Shown: positions 23,781-33,703, counted from the stretch's first letter. The stretch is DNA of 64,000 nt from CAYWTS01 sp964461265 (GCA_964461265.1 CAYWTS010000007.1:1-64000); one strand, 5' to 3'. The notes: generated by a model from the letters alone, not told the origin. Numbers and translations are program-made.

Positions 23781-24548
23781 CTACTTCTTCTCCAGTAATT
23801 TCATAAACACAGAAATCACATCCACCGGAAGCGGGAAGACGATTGTTGAATTTTTCTCGGTCGCTATTTCCGTTAGTGTCTGCAGATACCTTAGCTGTAA
23901 TGAAATTGGCTCTTTATTAATAACCGCTGCTGCATCGGAAAGCTTTTGTGCTGCCTGGAACTCGCCATCGGCATGGATAACCTTTGCCCGGCGTTCACGC
24001 TCGGCTTCAGCCTGGCGTGCCATTGCACGCTGCATTTCTATTGGCAGGTCAATCTGTTTCACTTCCACCATCGAAACTTTAACACCCCATGGTTCGGTGT
24101 GTTCGTCAATTATTTGCTGTAATTTCTGATTAATTATAGTCCGCTCGCTTAGCAGCTCATCAAGCTCCGATTGTCCCAGAACACTCCGGAGTGTGGTTTG
24201 TGATATCTGTGATGTTGCAAAAAGAAAATCCTGGACATCTATTACTGCTCTTTCGGGCTGTATCACTCGGAAATACACTACTGCATTTACCTTTATCGAA
24301 ATATTATCTTTAGTTACAATATCCTGAGTAGGGACATCAAGCACCAATGTTCTTAAGCTTACCTTAACCATTTTATCAATAATAGGTATTAAGATAATCA
24401 AGCCCGGACCCTTGGTAGCTGAATACCTGCCCAGTCGGAATATTACTCCCCTTTCATACTCCCTTAAAACTTTTATCATGCTGAAAAGCAGTATCAAAAA
24501 GAATATGAAGGCAAAAAATAAAAGTGTTAATAATACGGCAACTTCCAT
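23781..24548 (-). CDS. slipin / SPFH-domain membrane protein (NfeD partner)
   Basis: A 255-residue stomatin-like protein. One N-terminal membrane hairpin (about 3-25) is followed by the SPFH domain: YERGVIFRLGRYSATKGPGL, DVPTQDIVTKDNISIKVNAV, and RSVLGQSELDELLSERTIIN. An Ala/Glu/Arg-rich coiled coil (RAMARQAEAERERRAKVIHA) drives oligomerisation. Slipins paired with NfeD form membrane microdomain or quality-control complexes. The upstream gene is NfeD, 122 nt away, which supports this subfamily over HflK/C. Confidence 0.92.
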   Translation of the reverse strand: MEVAVLLTLLFFAFIFFLILLFSMIKVLREYERGVIFRLGRYSATKGPGLIILIPIIDKMVKVSLRTLVLDVPTQDIVTKDNISIKVNAVVYFRVIQPERAVIDVQDFLFATSQISQTTLRSVLGQSELDELLSERTIINQKLQQIIDEHTEPWGVKVSMVEVKQIDLPIEMQRAMARQAEAERERRAKVIHADGEFQAAQKLSDAAAVINKEPISLQLRYLQTLTEIATEKNSTIVFPLPVDVISVFMKLLEKK

Positions 24549-24670
24549 GTTACTCTCCTTATTGATTTGTTAAATGTAAAAATAAATTTATATTTTCAGG
24601 CAAAAGCCGTTATTAATTCCGCTTTATTCCACGAGCTAAAGCTCATGGCAAAATCATATCAATTATTTTA

Positions 24671-25981
24671 CTATAATTGTCTAACCTTCAATGTTAAATT
24701 CTCAACCGATATAACTTTAACTCTGGAACCCGGTTCAATATCTTCGGTTACCCCCTCATCTGCAACAGCATTCCAGAATTCACCTTGTAGTTTAACCAGA
24801 CCTGCTGCATTCCTGGAGATCGTTTTTGATACCTCAGCAATTTCACCGACCAATGCTTCCTTCCCTGAGGTAATTTTACGTTTATGCGCTCTTACAACAA
24901 GGTAGATCAGAATAATGAAAAGTGCTGAGATTATAATAACGGTTGTATATATTACACTCATAGATATTTTTACCATTTCCAGACCTGAGTCTACATTAAT
25001 AAGCATAATGGAACCCAGGAATAACGAAATTATACCGCCTACGGTAAGCATACCGTAGCTGGTGACTTTTATTTCAAGGATGAACAAGATAATGCCTAAA
25101 ATTATAAGGATTAACCCAGCGTAATTTATAGGCAATGTATGTAAACCATAAAGTCCGAGAACAATACATATAACCCCCACAACGCCCGGCAGTATTGCTC
25201 CGGGGTGATAGAACTCAAGTATTATACCCCATATACCAATCATTAACAAAATGTAAGCAATGTTCGGGTCGCTTATTATACCAAGCAGCTTTAGTACCCA
25301 CGACATTTCGTAATTAACTATACCGGCGTCTGAAGTATGCAGGGTTTTCTTACCAGCAGCTGTTTCCACTTCGCGTCCGTCTATTTTTTTCAGAAGGTCG
25401 GTTTTGTTTTCTGCAATCAGGTCAATAACATTTTTCTCAAGCGCCTCATTTTCTGAAATCGAAACACTCATTCTTACAGCATCCTCCCCCCACTCGATAT
25501 TCCTGTGACGCTTCTCACTGATTGAACGTATAAACGCAGCGGCGTCATTAGTAGCTTTCTCACTCATCACCGAATCCATTTGTCCCTCACCTCCCACAGG
25601 ATGTGCTGCACCTATATTTGTTCCCGGAGCCATAGCTGCAATATTTGCTGCCATAGTAACGAACACTCCAGCCGAGCCTGCCTGTGAACCGCTTGGAGAT
25701 ACATAAACAATTACCGGTATTGAAGATGAAAGCAGGTCGCTTACAATATATCTTGTTGATTTCAGAAGTCCGCCGGGAGTGTTAAGTTCTATAATTACAC
25801 ACTCAGCATTATTCTCCACTGCTTCTTTAATTCCTCTGTGGATATAATCAGCAGAAGCGGGATTAATAGCTCCGTCAATTTTCAAAACATAAACAATAGG
25901 TGATGATTCAAACAAGTGTAGTTCACTCATGAAAGGTGTAAAAAATAAAAATACAAAAAGGAATGAATATATTTTTTTCAT
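24671..25981 (-). CDS. NfeD-family membrane-bound serine protease
   Basis: A 436-residue NfeD1b-type protein. A signal peptide (KKIYSFLFVFLFFTPFMS) leads into a ClpP-like protease domain: LNTPGGLLKSTRYIV and VSPSGSQAGSAGVFVTMAAN (the nucleophile Ser is in this region), then APGTNIGAAHPVGG. Several membrane spans follow (about 230-350), and a C-terminal OB-fold ends the protein (LVGEIAEVSKTISRNAAGLV). NfeD proteases cleave the hydrophobic tail of the partner slipin, encoded just downstream. ATG 25981 is preferred because it starts the signal peptide; an upstream ATG at 26017 would add 12 residues. Confidence 0.92.
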   Translation of the reverse strand: MKKIYSFLFVFLFFTPFMSELHLFESSPIVYVLKIDGAINPASADYIHRGIKEAVENNAECVIIELNTPGGLLKSTRYIVSDLLSSSIPVIVYVSPSGSQAGSAGVFVTMAANIAAMAPGTNIGAAHPVGGEGQMDSVMSEKATNDAAAFIRSISEKRHRNIEWGEDAVRMSVSISENEALEKNVIDLIAENKTDLLKKIDGREVETAAGKKTLHTSDAGIVNYEMSWVLKLLGIISDPNIAYILLMIGIWGIILEFYHPGAILPGVVGVICIVLGLYGLHTLPINYAGLILIILGIILFILEIKVTSYGMLTVGGIISLFLGSIMLINVDSGLEMVKISMSVIYTTVIIISALFIILIYLVVRAHKRKITSGKEALVGEIAEVSKTISRNAAGLVKLQGEFWNAVADEGVTEDIEPGSRVKVISVENLTLKVRQL

Positions 25982-26467
25982 GGAAACTCTTGTTTTAAAG
26001 TAATTCAAAATAATCAAAAAAAACTATGATTAACACACCTGCTACAGTCCTAACTAATAAGGATTACTATTAATGAGACATTTTTATATTTTCCTTCTCA
26101 TAGAGGTTTGTAAAACCTGACCCGCCTGCGGAACGGACAGAAAGGATTTTTGGCGAAGCCCTTCCTTTAGGAAAAATCTGTCAGCTTTATTTAGAACGCC
26201 AATAAAAAATTATGCAGTATTTGAACCTTTTTAACATTTCATTTGTTCAGACTATTGTAAAATTAAGGTTAGTTACTTATATTTGTCTAGTTCTGTCCCA
26301 ATTGAGCGGGCAGGAAAGTTAGAATAACTCGCTATTTCTACCCTAAAATTAATCATATTTTCAATATTTAACAAAAATTATTAATTACTTACCATAATTT
26401 AAACTCACGAACCTCATTAAAAGCCTTTTTTTATAAATAACCGGCTTGAACATGAAAGGATCAAAAA
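25982..26467. promoter_or_regulatory. 486-nt region between nfeD and rho with several hairpins
   Basis: This long divergent gap contains AGGTTT-gta-AAACCT (26104-26118), an imperfect inverted repeat from GACAGA to ATCTGTC (26136-26182), and a REP-like CTGTCCC...GGGCAG (26293-26313) related to the unit at 35603. The last 150 nt are very AT-rich. The region must hold the nfeD and rho promoters, but I see no convincing -35/-10 pair. rho is commonly autoregulated through its leader, so a long rho leader is plausible. Confidence 0.4.
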
Positions 26468-27736
26468 ATGGAAAATCAAATTAAAATCATGGATATTGCC
26501 GAACTGAAATCTAAGAAAATTGTTGAACTTTACGAAATTGCTAAAACAATGGGTCTCTCGGGTTACAGTGACCTGAGAAAACAGGAACTGATATACAAGC
26601 TGCTTGAAACACAGAAGGAAAAAGACGGCATCTCGTACAGTAAAGGCGTTCTGGACGTGCTGCCGGATGGTTACGGATTTCTGAGATCGGCTGAGTATAA
26701 CTACCTCTCCTCACCCGATGACGTTTACGTATCACCCTCACAGATAAAAAAGTTTGCCTTAAGAACAGGTGATACGGTCAACGGACAGGTAAGACCCCCA
26801 AAAGAAGGCGAAAGATTTTTTGCACTTTTAAGGGTAGAACAGGTTAACTTTGTTGACCCTGAAAAAATCAGGGAAAGAACGCTGTTCGATAACCTGACGC
26901 CCCTGTATGCAAACGAACGGATGAACCTTGAAACCACACCCGGTGAATATGCAACCAGAATAATGAACATGTTCACCCCGATTGGCAAGGGTAACCGCTG
27001 TATGATAGTATCTCCTCCTAAAGCAGGAAAAACTATACTCCTTCAGCAGATTGCCAACGCGGTTTCAAGAAATCACCCTGAAGTAGAGCTGATTGTACTT
27101 CTGATTGACGAGAGGCCTGAAGAAGTGACCGATATGGAGCGTTCGGTAAAAGCTGAAGTAATAAGCTCCACATTCGATGAACCGCCCGAGAGACATGTTC
27201 AGGTTTCTGATATCGTGCTTGAAAAAGCAAAACGCCTTACCGAAGCCAAGAAAGACGTAGTAATACTATTAGACAGCATTACAAGGCTCGCCAGGGCTCA
27301 TAATACAGTTGTTCCGCACAGCGGAAAGATTTTATCCGGCGGTGTAGATGCCAATGCACTGCACCGTCCCAAACGTTTCTTTGGTGCAGCAAGGAACATC
27401 GAAGAAGGCGGAAGCCTTACCATTATTGCCACGGCACTGGTTGAAACCGGCAGCCGTATGGACGAAGTTATCTTCGAAGAATTCAAAGGCACCGGCAATA
27501 TGGAAATTGTCCTTGACCGCAAGCTCGCCGACAGGCGAATATTCCCCGCTATCGACCTGAATAAATCGGGGACAAGAAAAGAAGAATTACTGCTCGATGA
27601 TGAAGAGCTGAATAAGATATGGCTCTTAAGAAAAATTTTAAGCGATTTTACACCTATCGAAGCAATGGAATTCCTTCTTGAAAAAATGAGAGGGACTAAG
27701 AATAATAAAGAGTTTCTAAAATCTATGAATTCTTAG
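26468..27736 (+). CDS. rho: transcription termination factor Rho
   Basis: A 422-residue hexameric RNA helicase that ends transcription of untranslated RNA. N-terminal Rho_N helices (ELKSKKIVELYEIAKTMGLS) precede the cold-shock-like RNA-binding domain (GVLDVLPDGYGFLR). The ATPase follows: IVSPPKAGKTILLQQIA (Walker A), VILLDSITRLARAHN (Walker B), then GGVDANALHRPKRFFGAARN and GSLTIIATALVETGSRMDE (Q and R loop regions). It lacks the long N-terminal insertion found in many Bacteroidia. AAAGGA lies about 8 nt before the ATG. rng follows 82 nt downstream. Confidence 0.97.
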   Translation: MENQIKIMDIAELKSKKIVELYEIAKTMGLSGYSDLRKQELIYKLLETQKEKDGISYSKGVLDVLPDGYGFLRSAEYNYLSSPDDVYVSPSQIKKFALRTGDTVNGQVRPPKEGERFFALLRVEQVNFVDPEKIRERTLFDNLTPLYANERMNLETTPGEYATRIMNMFTPIGKGNRCMIVSPPKAGKTILLQQIANAVSRNHPEVELIVLLIDERPEEVTDMERSVKAEVISSTFDEPPERHVQVSDIVLEKAKRLTEAKKDVVILLDSITRLARAHNTVVPHSGKILSGGVDANALHRPKRFFGAARNIEEGGSLTIIATALVETGSRMDEVIFEEFKGTGNMEIVLDRKLADRRIFPAIDLNKSGTRKEELLLDDEELNKIWLLRKILSDFTPIEAMEFLLEKMRGTKNNKEFLKSMNS

Positions 27737-27754
27737 TCACTTTAGCGCAGGTCA

Positions 27755-27787
27755 GCTGTACCCGGCTTTCTAATCCAATGGTACAGC
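27755..27787 (+). terminator. hairpin between rho and rng
   Basis: GCTGTACC (27755-27762) pairs exactly with GGTACAGC (27780-27787) around a 17-nt loop. No T tract follows, so it is more likely an mRNA-stability or processing element than a full terminator. Confidence 0.4.
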
Positions 27788-27818
27788 AAAGATATACGTA
27801 TTTTAAAAACAAGACCTA

Positions 27819-29414
27819 ATGAAAAAAGAAATACTAATTTCCTCTACGGCAAACGAAAACCGCATTGCCATAACCGAAGATGGCAGGCTTGCCGAATTTT
27901 TTATCGAAACACCTGATAATGAACGTATTATCGGTGATATTTACCTTGGCAGGATAGCCAAAGTAATACCCGGTATTAAGGCTGCATTTATTGACCTAGG
28001 ATTTAAACAGGATGCATTCCTCCATTTTTCGGATGTCAGCGAATATTCGGATGATTTCAGAACACTTCTGGGAGATAAAGATTCCGAGATAGATGAAGAT
28101 GAAGATGAAGACGAGAATCACCTGCCCCCGGGCAGCACACAAAACTACTATTCCCAGGAACGAAAAGATCCCCTTTCAAATCTTGAAAAAGACAAAAGTA
28201 TTGTTGTTCAGATTACTAAAGAACCTGTCGGGAATAAAGGCGTAAGGGTAACATCAAAAGTTGCAATCCCCGGCAGGTATGTAGTTTTCCTTCCCTTCGA
28301 ACACAGGATAAACGCATCGAAGCAGATACTGAATATACGTGAAAAACGAAGGTTAAAAAGCATAGTCCGCAAATTCCGGCTGGAAGCCGGATTGGAATTC
28401 GGAGCTATTATAAGAACGGTAGCAGAGGAAGAAGATGAAAGAGCTATTAAAGACGACCTTAACGATGTAACAAGAAAGTGGCAAAAGATTGAAAATAACA
28501 TCAAGAACGTTAAGCCCCCTGCAATCCTTTACAAAGACCTCTCGATGACAACCAGCGTAATCAGAGACCATCTCAGGGAAGATGTAATACGGGTTGTATG
28601 CGACTCCAAAAAGGTCATTAAAGAAATTACCGGTTACCTTGAAGATGCTTCCCCATCGATGATTAATAAAGTATCTTATTACGATGACACGAAACCACTA
28701 TTTGATGTATATGGAATAGAAAAAGAAATACGTTCCACCCTTAATAAGAAAATTCCGTTAAAAAGCGGGGGCTATATTTTCATAGAACATACCGAAGCAA
28801 TGGTTGTGATAGATGTAAACAGCGGCAAGTATGCAAGAAGCAAAGACCAGGAGCTGAACTCACTCAAAACCAACCTTGAAGCCTCGAGGGAAATTGTGAG
28901 GCAGGTAAGGCTCAGAGACCTCGGAGGTATTATTGTAATCGATTTCATCGATGTTTACGACGACAAAAATAAGAAGAAAGTATATGATGAATTAAGAAAA
29001 GAATTCAAGAAAGACAAGGCAAAGGTAACCGTTCTACCAATGTCCGATTTCGGACTAATACAGATTACAAGGCAGCGTGTTAGGCAGAGTTTATTATACA
29101 CGTTATCCGAAACGTGTCCGTTATGCGGCGGAACGGGATTGCTGGAATCAACCGAAAACGTCCTAACACGCATAGAACGTTGGATAAACCGTTATAAATC
29201 GCATGGCAGCTTTGCGGCAGGCAGGCTGCTGCTGAAGGTTAATCCGTTTATGTATCAGTTCCTCAAGAAGGGGTTTGTCAATAAAATTACCCGATTACGA
29301 ATTAAATTCTTTGTCCGCCTAAAATTAGTAGAAGATGCTTCGCTCCAGCCCCAGGAATTCCGCTTCATTTCCTCAAAAACAGACGAAGACATAACCAAAC
29401 AGTTCTCAGAGTAA
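27819..29414 (+). CDS. rng: ribonuclease G/E family endoribonuclease
   Basis: A 531-residue single-strand endoribonuclease acting in rRNA maturation and mRNA decay; its length and lack of a long C-terminal scaffold fit RNase G. The N-terminal S1-like region (IYLGRIAKVIPGIKAAFIDL and GFKQDAFLHFSDV) is interrupted by an acidic and polar insert (about 88-125, EIDEDEDEDENHLPPG). The catalytic DNase-I-like domain follows with MVVIDVNSGKYA and LGGIIVIDFIDVYDD, holding the metal-binding Asp residues. The zinc link CPLCGGTG is present. It sits between rho and nadB, the latter starting one base after its stop. Confidence 0.94.
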   Translation: MKKEILISSTANENRIAITEDGRLAEFFIETPDNERIIGDIYLGRIAKVIPGIKAAFIDLGFKQDAFLHFSDVSEYSDDFRTLLGDKDSEIDEDEDEDENHLPPGSTQNYYSQERKDPLSNLEKDKSIVVQITKEPVGNKGVRVTSKVAIPGRYVVFLPFEHRINASKQILNIREKRRLKSIVRKFRLEAGLEFGAIIRTVAEEEDERAIKDDLNDVTRKWQKIENNIKNVKPPAILYKDLSMTTSVIRDHLREDVIRVVCDSKKVIKEITGYLEDASPSMINKVSYYDDTKPLFDVYGIEKEIRSTLNKKIPLKSGGYIFIEHTEAMVVIDVNSGKYARSKDQELNSLKTNLEASREIVRQVRLRDLGGIIVIDFIDVYDDKNKKKVYDELRKEFKKDKAKVTVLPMSDFGLIQITRQRVRQSLLYTLSETCPLCGGTGLLESTENVLTRIERWINRYKSHGSFAAGRLLLKVNPFMYQFLKKGFVNKITRLRIKFFVRLKLVEDASLQPQEFRFISSKTDEDITKQFSE

Positions 29415-29415
29415 T

Positions 29416-31026
29416 TTGCGTTACAAAACCGACATACTTGTTATAGGAAGCGGTATAGCCGGGCTCTCGTTTGCGCTGAAAGCTTCGAAATATGCACGTG
29501 TACTTATTATCACAAAAAAAGAAAAAGCAGAATCAAATACTAACTATGCACAGGGCGGCATTGCTTCGGTTGTAAGCCCGCAAGACAGCTATGAATCACA
29601 CATCAGTGATACATTGAGCTGCGGCGCAGGTTTGTGCCATATTAAGGCTGTTGAGCAAATTGTAACCCACGGTCCAAGACTCATTAATGAACTTATACAG
29701 CTTGGTGTTGAATTCTCTACTCATAAAGGCTCGCTTGACCTTGGCAAAGAAGGCGGACATACTAACAGAAGAATTGTCCATGCCAAAGACCTGACAGGTA
29801 AAGTAATAGAAACAGCCTTACTGCATAACGTTGCAAATAATAAAAATATAACAATCCTTGAGCATCATACAGCTGTTGAATTAATTACTGAACATCATTT
29901 AACCGGACATAAAACAGGAAATATTAATTGTTACGGTGCTTATATATTCGATGAACAGAAGAACCTTATTCATATAGTTCATTCCAAACTCACGGTAATA
30001 TGTTCAGGCGGAATCGGACAGGTTTATATGCATACAACCAACCCCTCGATAGCAACTGGCGACGGCATAGCTATGGCTTACCGCAGCGGTTCGGTTATTG
30101 CGAATATGGAATTTATTCAGTTTCACCCCACCAGCTTATTTGAACACGGATGGGAAAGACAATCTCACGCATTCCTTATATCTGAATCTATAAGAGGTGC
30201 AGGTGCCGAACTGAGAACAAAAGACGGCAGAAAGTTCATGCATAAATATGATAAACGTTCTTCGCTGGCTCCCAGGGATATCGTTGCGCGAGCCATTGAC
30301 TCTGAAATGAAAAAAAGGGGTGATGAATATGTTTACCTTGACTGCAAACGGATAAGTAAAAAAATTTTAACATCAAGTTTCCCCAATATTTATAATAAAT
30401 GCAAAGAAATAGGGCTGAATCTTCCTAAAGATTACATCCCTGTTGTTCCTTCAGCCCATTACATATGCGGCGGTATAGTCACAGACCTGCAGGGCAGAAC
30501 CACCATCGGGAATTTATACGCTCTGGGCGAATCGGCGATGACCGGAGTTCACGGCGCAAACCGGCTTGCTTCCAATTCTTTACTGGAGGCACTGGTATTT
30601 TCCGATTATGCATCCAAAGACTGCCAGCTGAATCTTAAAGGGAAAAAACTTACCAGCATATCAACGAAAGAAATCCCCGACTGGGATGATAGCGGAACAG
30701 TAAATGCAGAGGAATGGGTAATAATTTCACAAAGCAGAAACGAAATCCGCGAAATTATGTCAAAATATGTGGGAATAGTAAGGTCTAATTACAGGTTAAA
30801 GCTTGCACTAAAAAGAATAATTAACATCAGGTCTGAAATAAAAGATTTTTATCGCAGAACAAGGATCAACCGTGAACTGCTTGAATTACGTAATATTGCA
30901 TTGAATTCATATCTTGTAATAAGATGCGCACTTAAACGTAAAGAATCACGTGGGCTGCATTATAATACCGATTATCCGAAAATGAACAAAAATTTTGAGC
31001 ATGATACACTGATAACCAATAAATAA
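29416..31026 (+). CDS. nadB: L-aspartate oxidase
   Basis: A 536-residue flavoprotein that oxidises L-aspartate to iminoaspartate, the first step of de novo NAD synthesis. FAD-binding ILVIGSGIAGLSFALKAS starts near residue 7. Substrate-site segments are present: SNTNYAQGGIASV, HTNRRIVHAKDLTG, FIQFHPTSLF and RGAGAELRTKDGRKFM. The C-terminal helical domain ends near residue 520. The start is TTG at 29416, just after the rng stop (TAA, T, TTG), because it begins the conserved FAD strand. nadA and nadC are not in the window. Confidence 0.94.
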   Translation: MRYKTDILVIGSGIAGLSFALKASKYARVLIITKKEKAESNTNYAQGGIASVVSPQDSYESHISDTLSCGAGLCHIKAVEQIVTHGPRLINELIQLGVEFSTHKGSLDLGKEGGHTNRRIVHAKDLTGKVIETALLHNVANNKNITILEHHTAVELITEHHLTGHKTGNINCYGAYIFDEQKNLIHIVHSKLTVICSGGIGQVYMHTTNPSIATGDGIAMAYRSGSVIANMEFIQFHPTSLFEHGWERQSHAFLISESIRGAGAELRTKDGRKFMHKYDKRSSLAPRDIVARAIDSEMKKRGDEYVYLDCKRISKKILTSSFPNIYNKCKEIGLNLPKDYIPVVPSAHYICGGIVTDLQGRTTIGNLYALGESAMTGVHGANRLASNSLLEALVFSDYASKDCQLNLKGKKLTSISTKEIPDWDDSGTVNAEEWVIISQSRNEIREIMSKYVGIVRSNYRLKLALKRIINIRSEIKDFYRRTRINRELLELRNIALNSYLVIRCALKRKESRGLHYNTDYPKMNKNFEHDTLITNK

Positions 31027-31120
31027 AAAATTTCCATGCTTGGTGTATTTATAGAACACACATCTTAATACATACATAGGAATCAGCCTTTTAAGTATCA
31101 GGAATAAAAATATAATATAA

Positions 31121-33565
31121 ATGAGCAAACCACCTGTAATTTTGACAACCCAATTAAATTATAAGCATAAGCTTGGGCTTTTGCTCACTGCTTTAAGCAC
31201 ATTGCTTCTGGAATTTGCTTTGATCCGTGTATTATCGGTTTCGCTCTGGTATCACTTTGCGTTTATGATAATAAGCATAGCCCTGCTGGGACTTGGAATA
31301 AGCGGTGTAGCTATTACTATTTCCAGCAGGATAAAAAACTCCGATACAAACGTTTTTATTACTCTGGTTTCGGTACTTTACAGCTTATCTATTCTACTGA
31401 GTTTTTATATTATAAACAAAATTCCATTTGACCCGTTTAGCCTTTTAATCCATCCCCTGCAATGGGCTTACCTGCCTTTATATTATATTGTGATTACATT
31501 GCCATTTTTCTTTTCGGGATTAATAATCGGCAAGCTTTTTATAACATTTAAAAAAGATATTAGACGGCTGTATTTTTTCGACCTGTTTGGTGCAGGGCTA
31601 AGCTGTTTTGTTTTTATTGCTGTTCTTCCTGAATTCGGAGGCACGGGCGGCGTTATAACAGCATCGCTTATTGCAGCATTAAGTGCCATTATTTTTTCGT
31701 TCATTAAGAATAAGTTTAGCATGATTGCTGTGATATCCGGGTTATCGTTAATTATTGTGAACGGACTGTTTTACACCGATCCCGAAGGATACCTTCCTAT
31801 CAGATTTTCGGATAACAAAATTTACGGTACATTTATGACCGAAAATCCGGAATTAAGACTAATGACAAAATGGAATTCGTTCTCGCGTGTAGATGTATAT
31901 AAAGATGAAGACCCGCCAGTTGACGAGTATCCGGTTTATACTGCAATAATAGATGCAGGCAATTCAACTACTAATATCCCGTTTGTACCTGAAGTGAAAG
32001 ATTCACTTCCTCCTCCGCTTGACGCTTCAAACCTTGCAATGATTCTGAAAAAAGATACAGCCAGCGTTTTTGTTATCGGTTCCGGAGGAGGAGGTGAAAT
32101 ACTTTCGGCTTTGGCTCATAATGCCAAAACTGTTACAGCGGTGGAAATCAACGGTATATTAAACGACCTGATTGAAAAAGATTATTCAGCTTACTGGACA
32201 AAAGGCATAGCAAAAAATAAAAAAGTAAATATTATTACCGATGATGCCAGAAATTACATCCGCCGCAAACGCATAAAATGGGATGTAATAATAAGTGCTC
32301 ATACAATCTCAGCATCTGCAACCAATAGCGGTGCAATGTCGCTTGTAGAAAACTACATCATGACCGAAGAAGCTGTTATCGATTACCTTCAGCACTTAAA
32401 AACAGACGGGGTTCTTTACATCACACGCCCCGAACCGCAGATACCGCGTTTGATAACTACGATTCGTACGGCACACGCAACAATGGGAGGACTGAATCTT
32501 AAAAACCAGTTCTTCGTATTTAAGCGACCTGCCGATGAGCTTGAACAGGATGTCAGTTACCTTTCTGGTGTTTTATATAAAAAAGACGGCTTCAGCGAGT
32601 ATGACATCCAAATATTGAAAACACAGGCAAACATACTCGGACTTTTAACCGAATACGACCCCGTTTCAAAACAGGAAGGTATATATAAGGATTTAATTGA
32701 AAGCGATAATTTACAGGGAACTATTAAAAAATACCCCCAACAACTACATCCGGCAACCGATGATAAACCTTATTTTGAACATTTAACAAAATTTACTGAT
32801 GTAAATTTAACCACCTTCAAAGAATCGTTCTCACAGGATGAACGGGCAATTATTACTTTGGTTCAGAAACCTGCTGCTGAATCAGCTTTGATAGTAATTC
32901 TTGTACAGGCAGCAATAATATCTGGATTACTTTTATTATTACCAATATTTATTAAATTCCGGAAGAATGAAAAGCTGATTAAAATTAAAAAATGGAAATA
33001 TTTTATTTATTTTGCTTTACTTGGACTTGGCTATATAATGATAGAAATCTGCCTGGTCCAAAAGTTCACTTTATTTCTCGGGCAGCCTGTTTATACTTTG
33101 CTGACGGTTATTTCGACACTCCTGATATTTTCAGGAATAGGAAGCATACTATCCGATAAACTAGTTAAGCTGCTTAAGGGCAGGTATATCATTATTTTTA
33201 TACTCATAACACTTCTAACAGCTATTATAGGATTATTTAATACTGCGATTTTTAATCTCTTCGTTAGGGCAGATATTATCTGGAGAGTAATAATATCGGT
33301 AATAATAATTGCACCGCTTGCATTTCTTATGGGAATTCCCTTTCCCTATGGTTTCACCAAAGTTCCTGTACCCGAAAGTGCAAAAGGAGAGAAGAATACC
33401 ATGCTCACAGCTTACAGCTGGGGTATAAACTGTTTCTTCTCGGTTATAGGTTCTATATTGGTAGTAATTTTCTCGATGAGCTTAGGATTTAGGTTTGTGT
33501 TTATACTTTCTGCATTAATATATACAGGTGCAATGTTTACGGTGAGGCGGTTTGAAACCAAGTAA
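31121..33565 (+). CDS. polytopic membrane protein with spermidine-synthase-like domain
   Basis: An 814-residue protein of three parts. Residues 1-230 are about six membrane spans beginning LLTALSTLLLEFALIRVLSV. Residues about 230-480 form a spermine/spermidine-synthase-like Rossmann domain (VFVIGSGGGGEILSALAHNA, KTVTAVEINGILNDL, then ITDDARNYIRRKRIKWDVII). Residues about 590-810 are further spans. The glycine-rich motif and acidic residues suggest binding of S-adenosylmethionine or its decarboxylated form, but the membrane fusion argues against ordinary polyamine synthesis. Its substrate is unknown. It is not clearly in an operon with nadB (94-nt gap). Confidence 0.75.
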   Translation: MSKPPVILTTQLNYKHKLGLLLTALSTLLLEFALIRVLSVSLWYHFAFMIISIALLGLGISGVAITISSRIKNSDTNVFITLVSVLYSLSILLSFYIINKIPFDPFSLLIHPLQWAYLPLYYIVITLPFFFSGLIIGKLFITFKKDIRRLYFFDLFGAGLSCFVFIAVLPEFGGTGGVITASLIAALSAIIFSFIKNKFSMIAVISGLSLIIVNGLFYTDPEGYLPIRFSDNKIYGTFMTENPELRLMTKWNSFSRVDVYKDEDPPVDEYPVYTAIIDAGNSTTNIPFVPEVKDSLPPPLDASNLAMILKKDTASVFVIGSGGGGEILSALAHNAKTVTAVEINGILNDLIEKDYSAYWTKGIAKNKKVNIITDDARNYIRRKRIKWDVIISAHTISASATNSGAMSLVENYIMTEEAVIDYLQHLKTDGVLYITRPEPQIPRLITTIRTAHATMGGLNLKNQFFVFKRPADELEQDVSYLSGVLYKKDGFSEYDIQILKTQANILGLLTEYDPVSKQEGIYKDLIESDNLQGTIKKYPQQLHPATDDKPYFEHLTKFTDVNLTTFKESFSQDERAIITLVQKPAAESALIVILVQAAIISGLLLLLPIFIKFRKNEKLIKIKKWKYFIYFALLGLGYIMIEICLVQKFTLFLGQPVYTLLTVISTLLIFSGIGSILSDKLVKLLKGRYIIIFILITLLTAIIGLFNTAIFNLFVRADIIWRVIISVIIIAPLAFLMGIPFPYGFTKVPVPESAKGEKNTMLTAYSWGINCFFSVIGSILVVIFSMSLGFRFVFILSALIYTGAMFTVRRFETK

Positions 33566-33644
33566 TATGTCATTTGATTTTATGTTCTAAATACTATTGT
33601 AAACTTTAAGTAGGGGTTTGATTCAACCAACCACACCTTTATAT

Positions 33645-33680
33645 TTAATAAAGCGGATCTTTTAAAACTCGCTTTTATTT
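33645..33680. terminator. bidirectional terminator candidate
   Basis: AATAAAGCG (33647-33655) pairs with CGCTTTTATT (33670-33679) with one bulge, around an A/T-rich loop. It lies between the convergent membrane protein gene (ends 33565) and the DUF1232 gene (ends 33704). The arms are A- and T-rich on their outer sides in both directions. Confidence 0.45.
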
Positions 33681-33703
33681 ATTAAAAGTTTAAATTATTC
33701 TGT

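Noticed and set aside
23781..24548. HflK or HflC
   Set aside because: Length, N-terminal hairpin and pairing with NfeD fit a slipin, and no second HflK/C-like gene is adjacent.
26073..26120. 15-codon open frame in the rho leader as a leader peptide
   Set aside because: No ribosome site and no codon bias or regulatory codons; not supported.
31121..33565. Ordinary spermidine synthase (speE)
   Set aside because: The protein is almost three times the usual length and mostly membrane-embedded, so no gene symbol is given.
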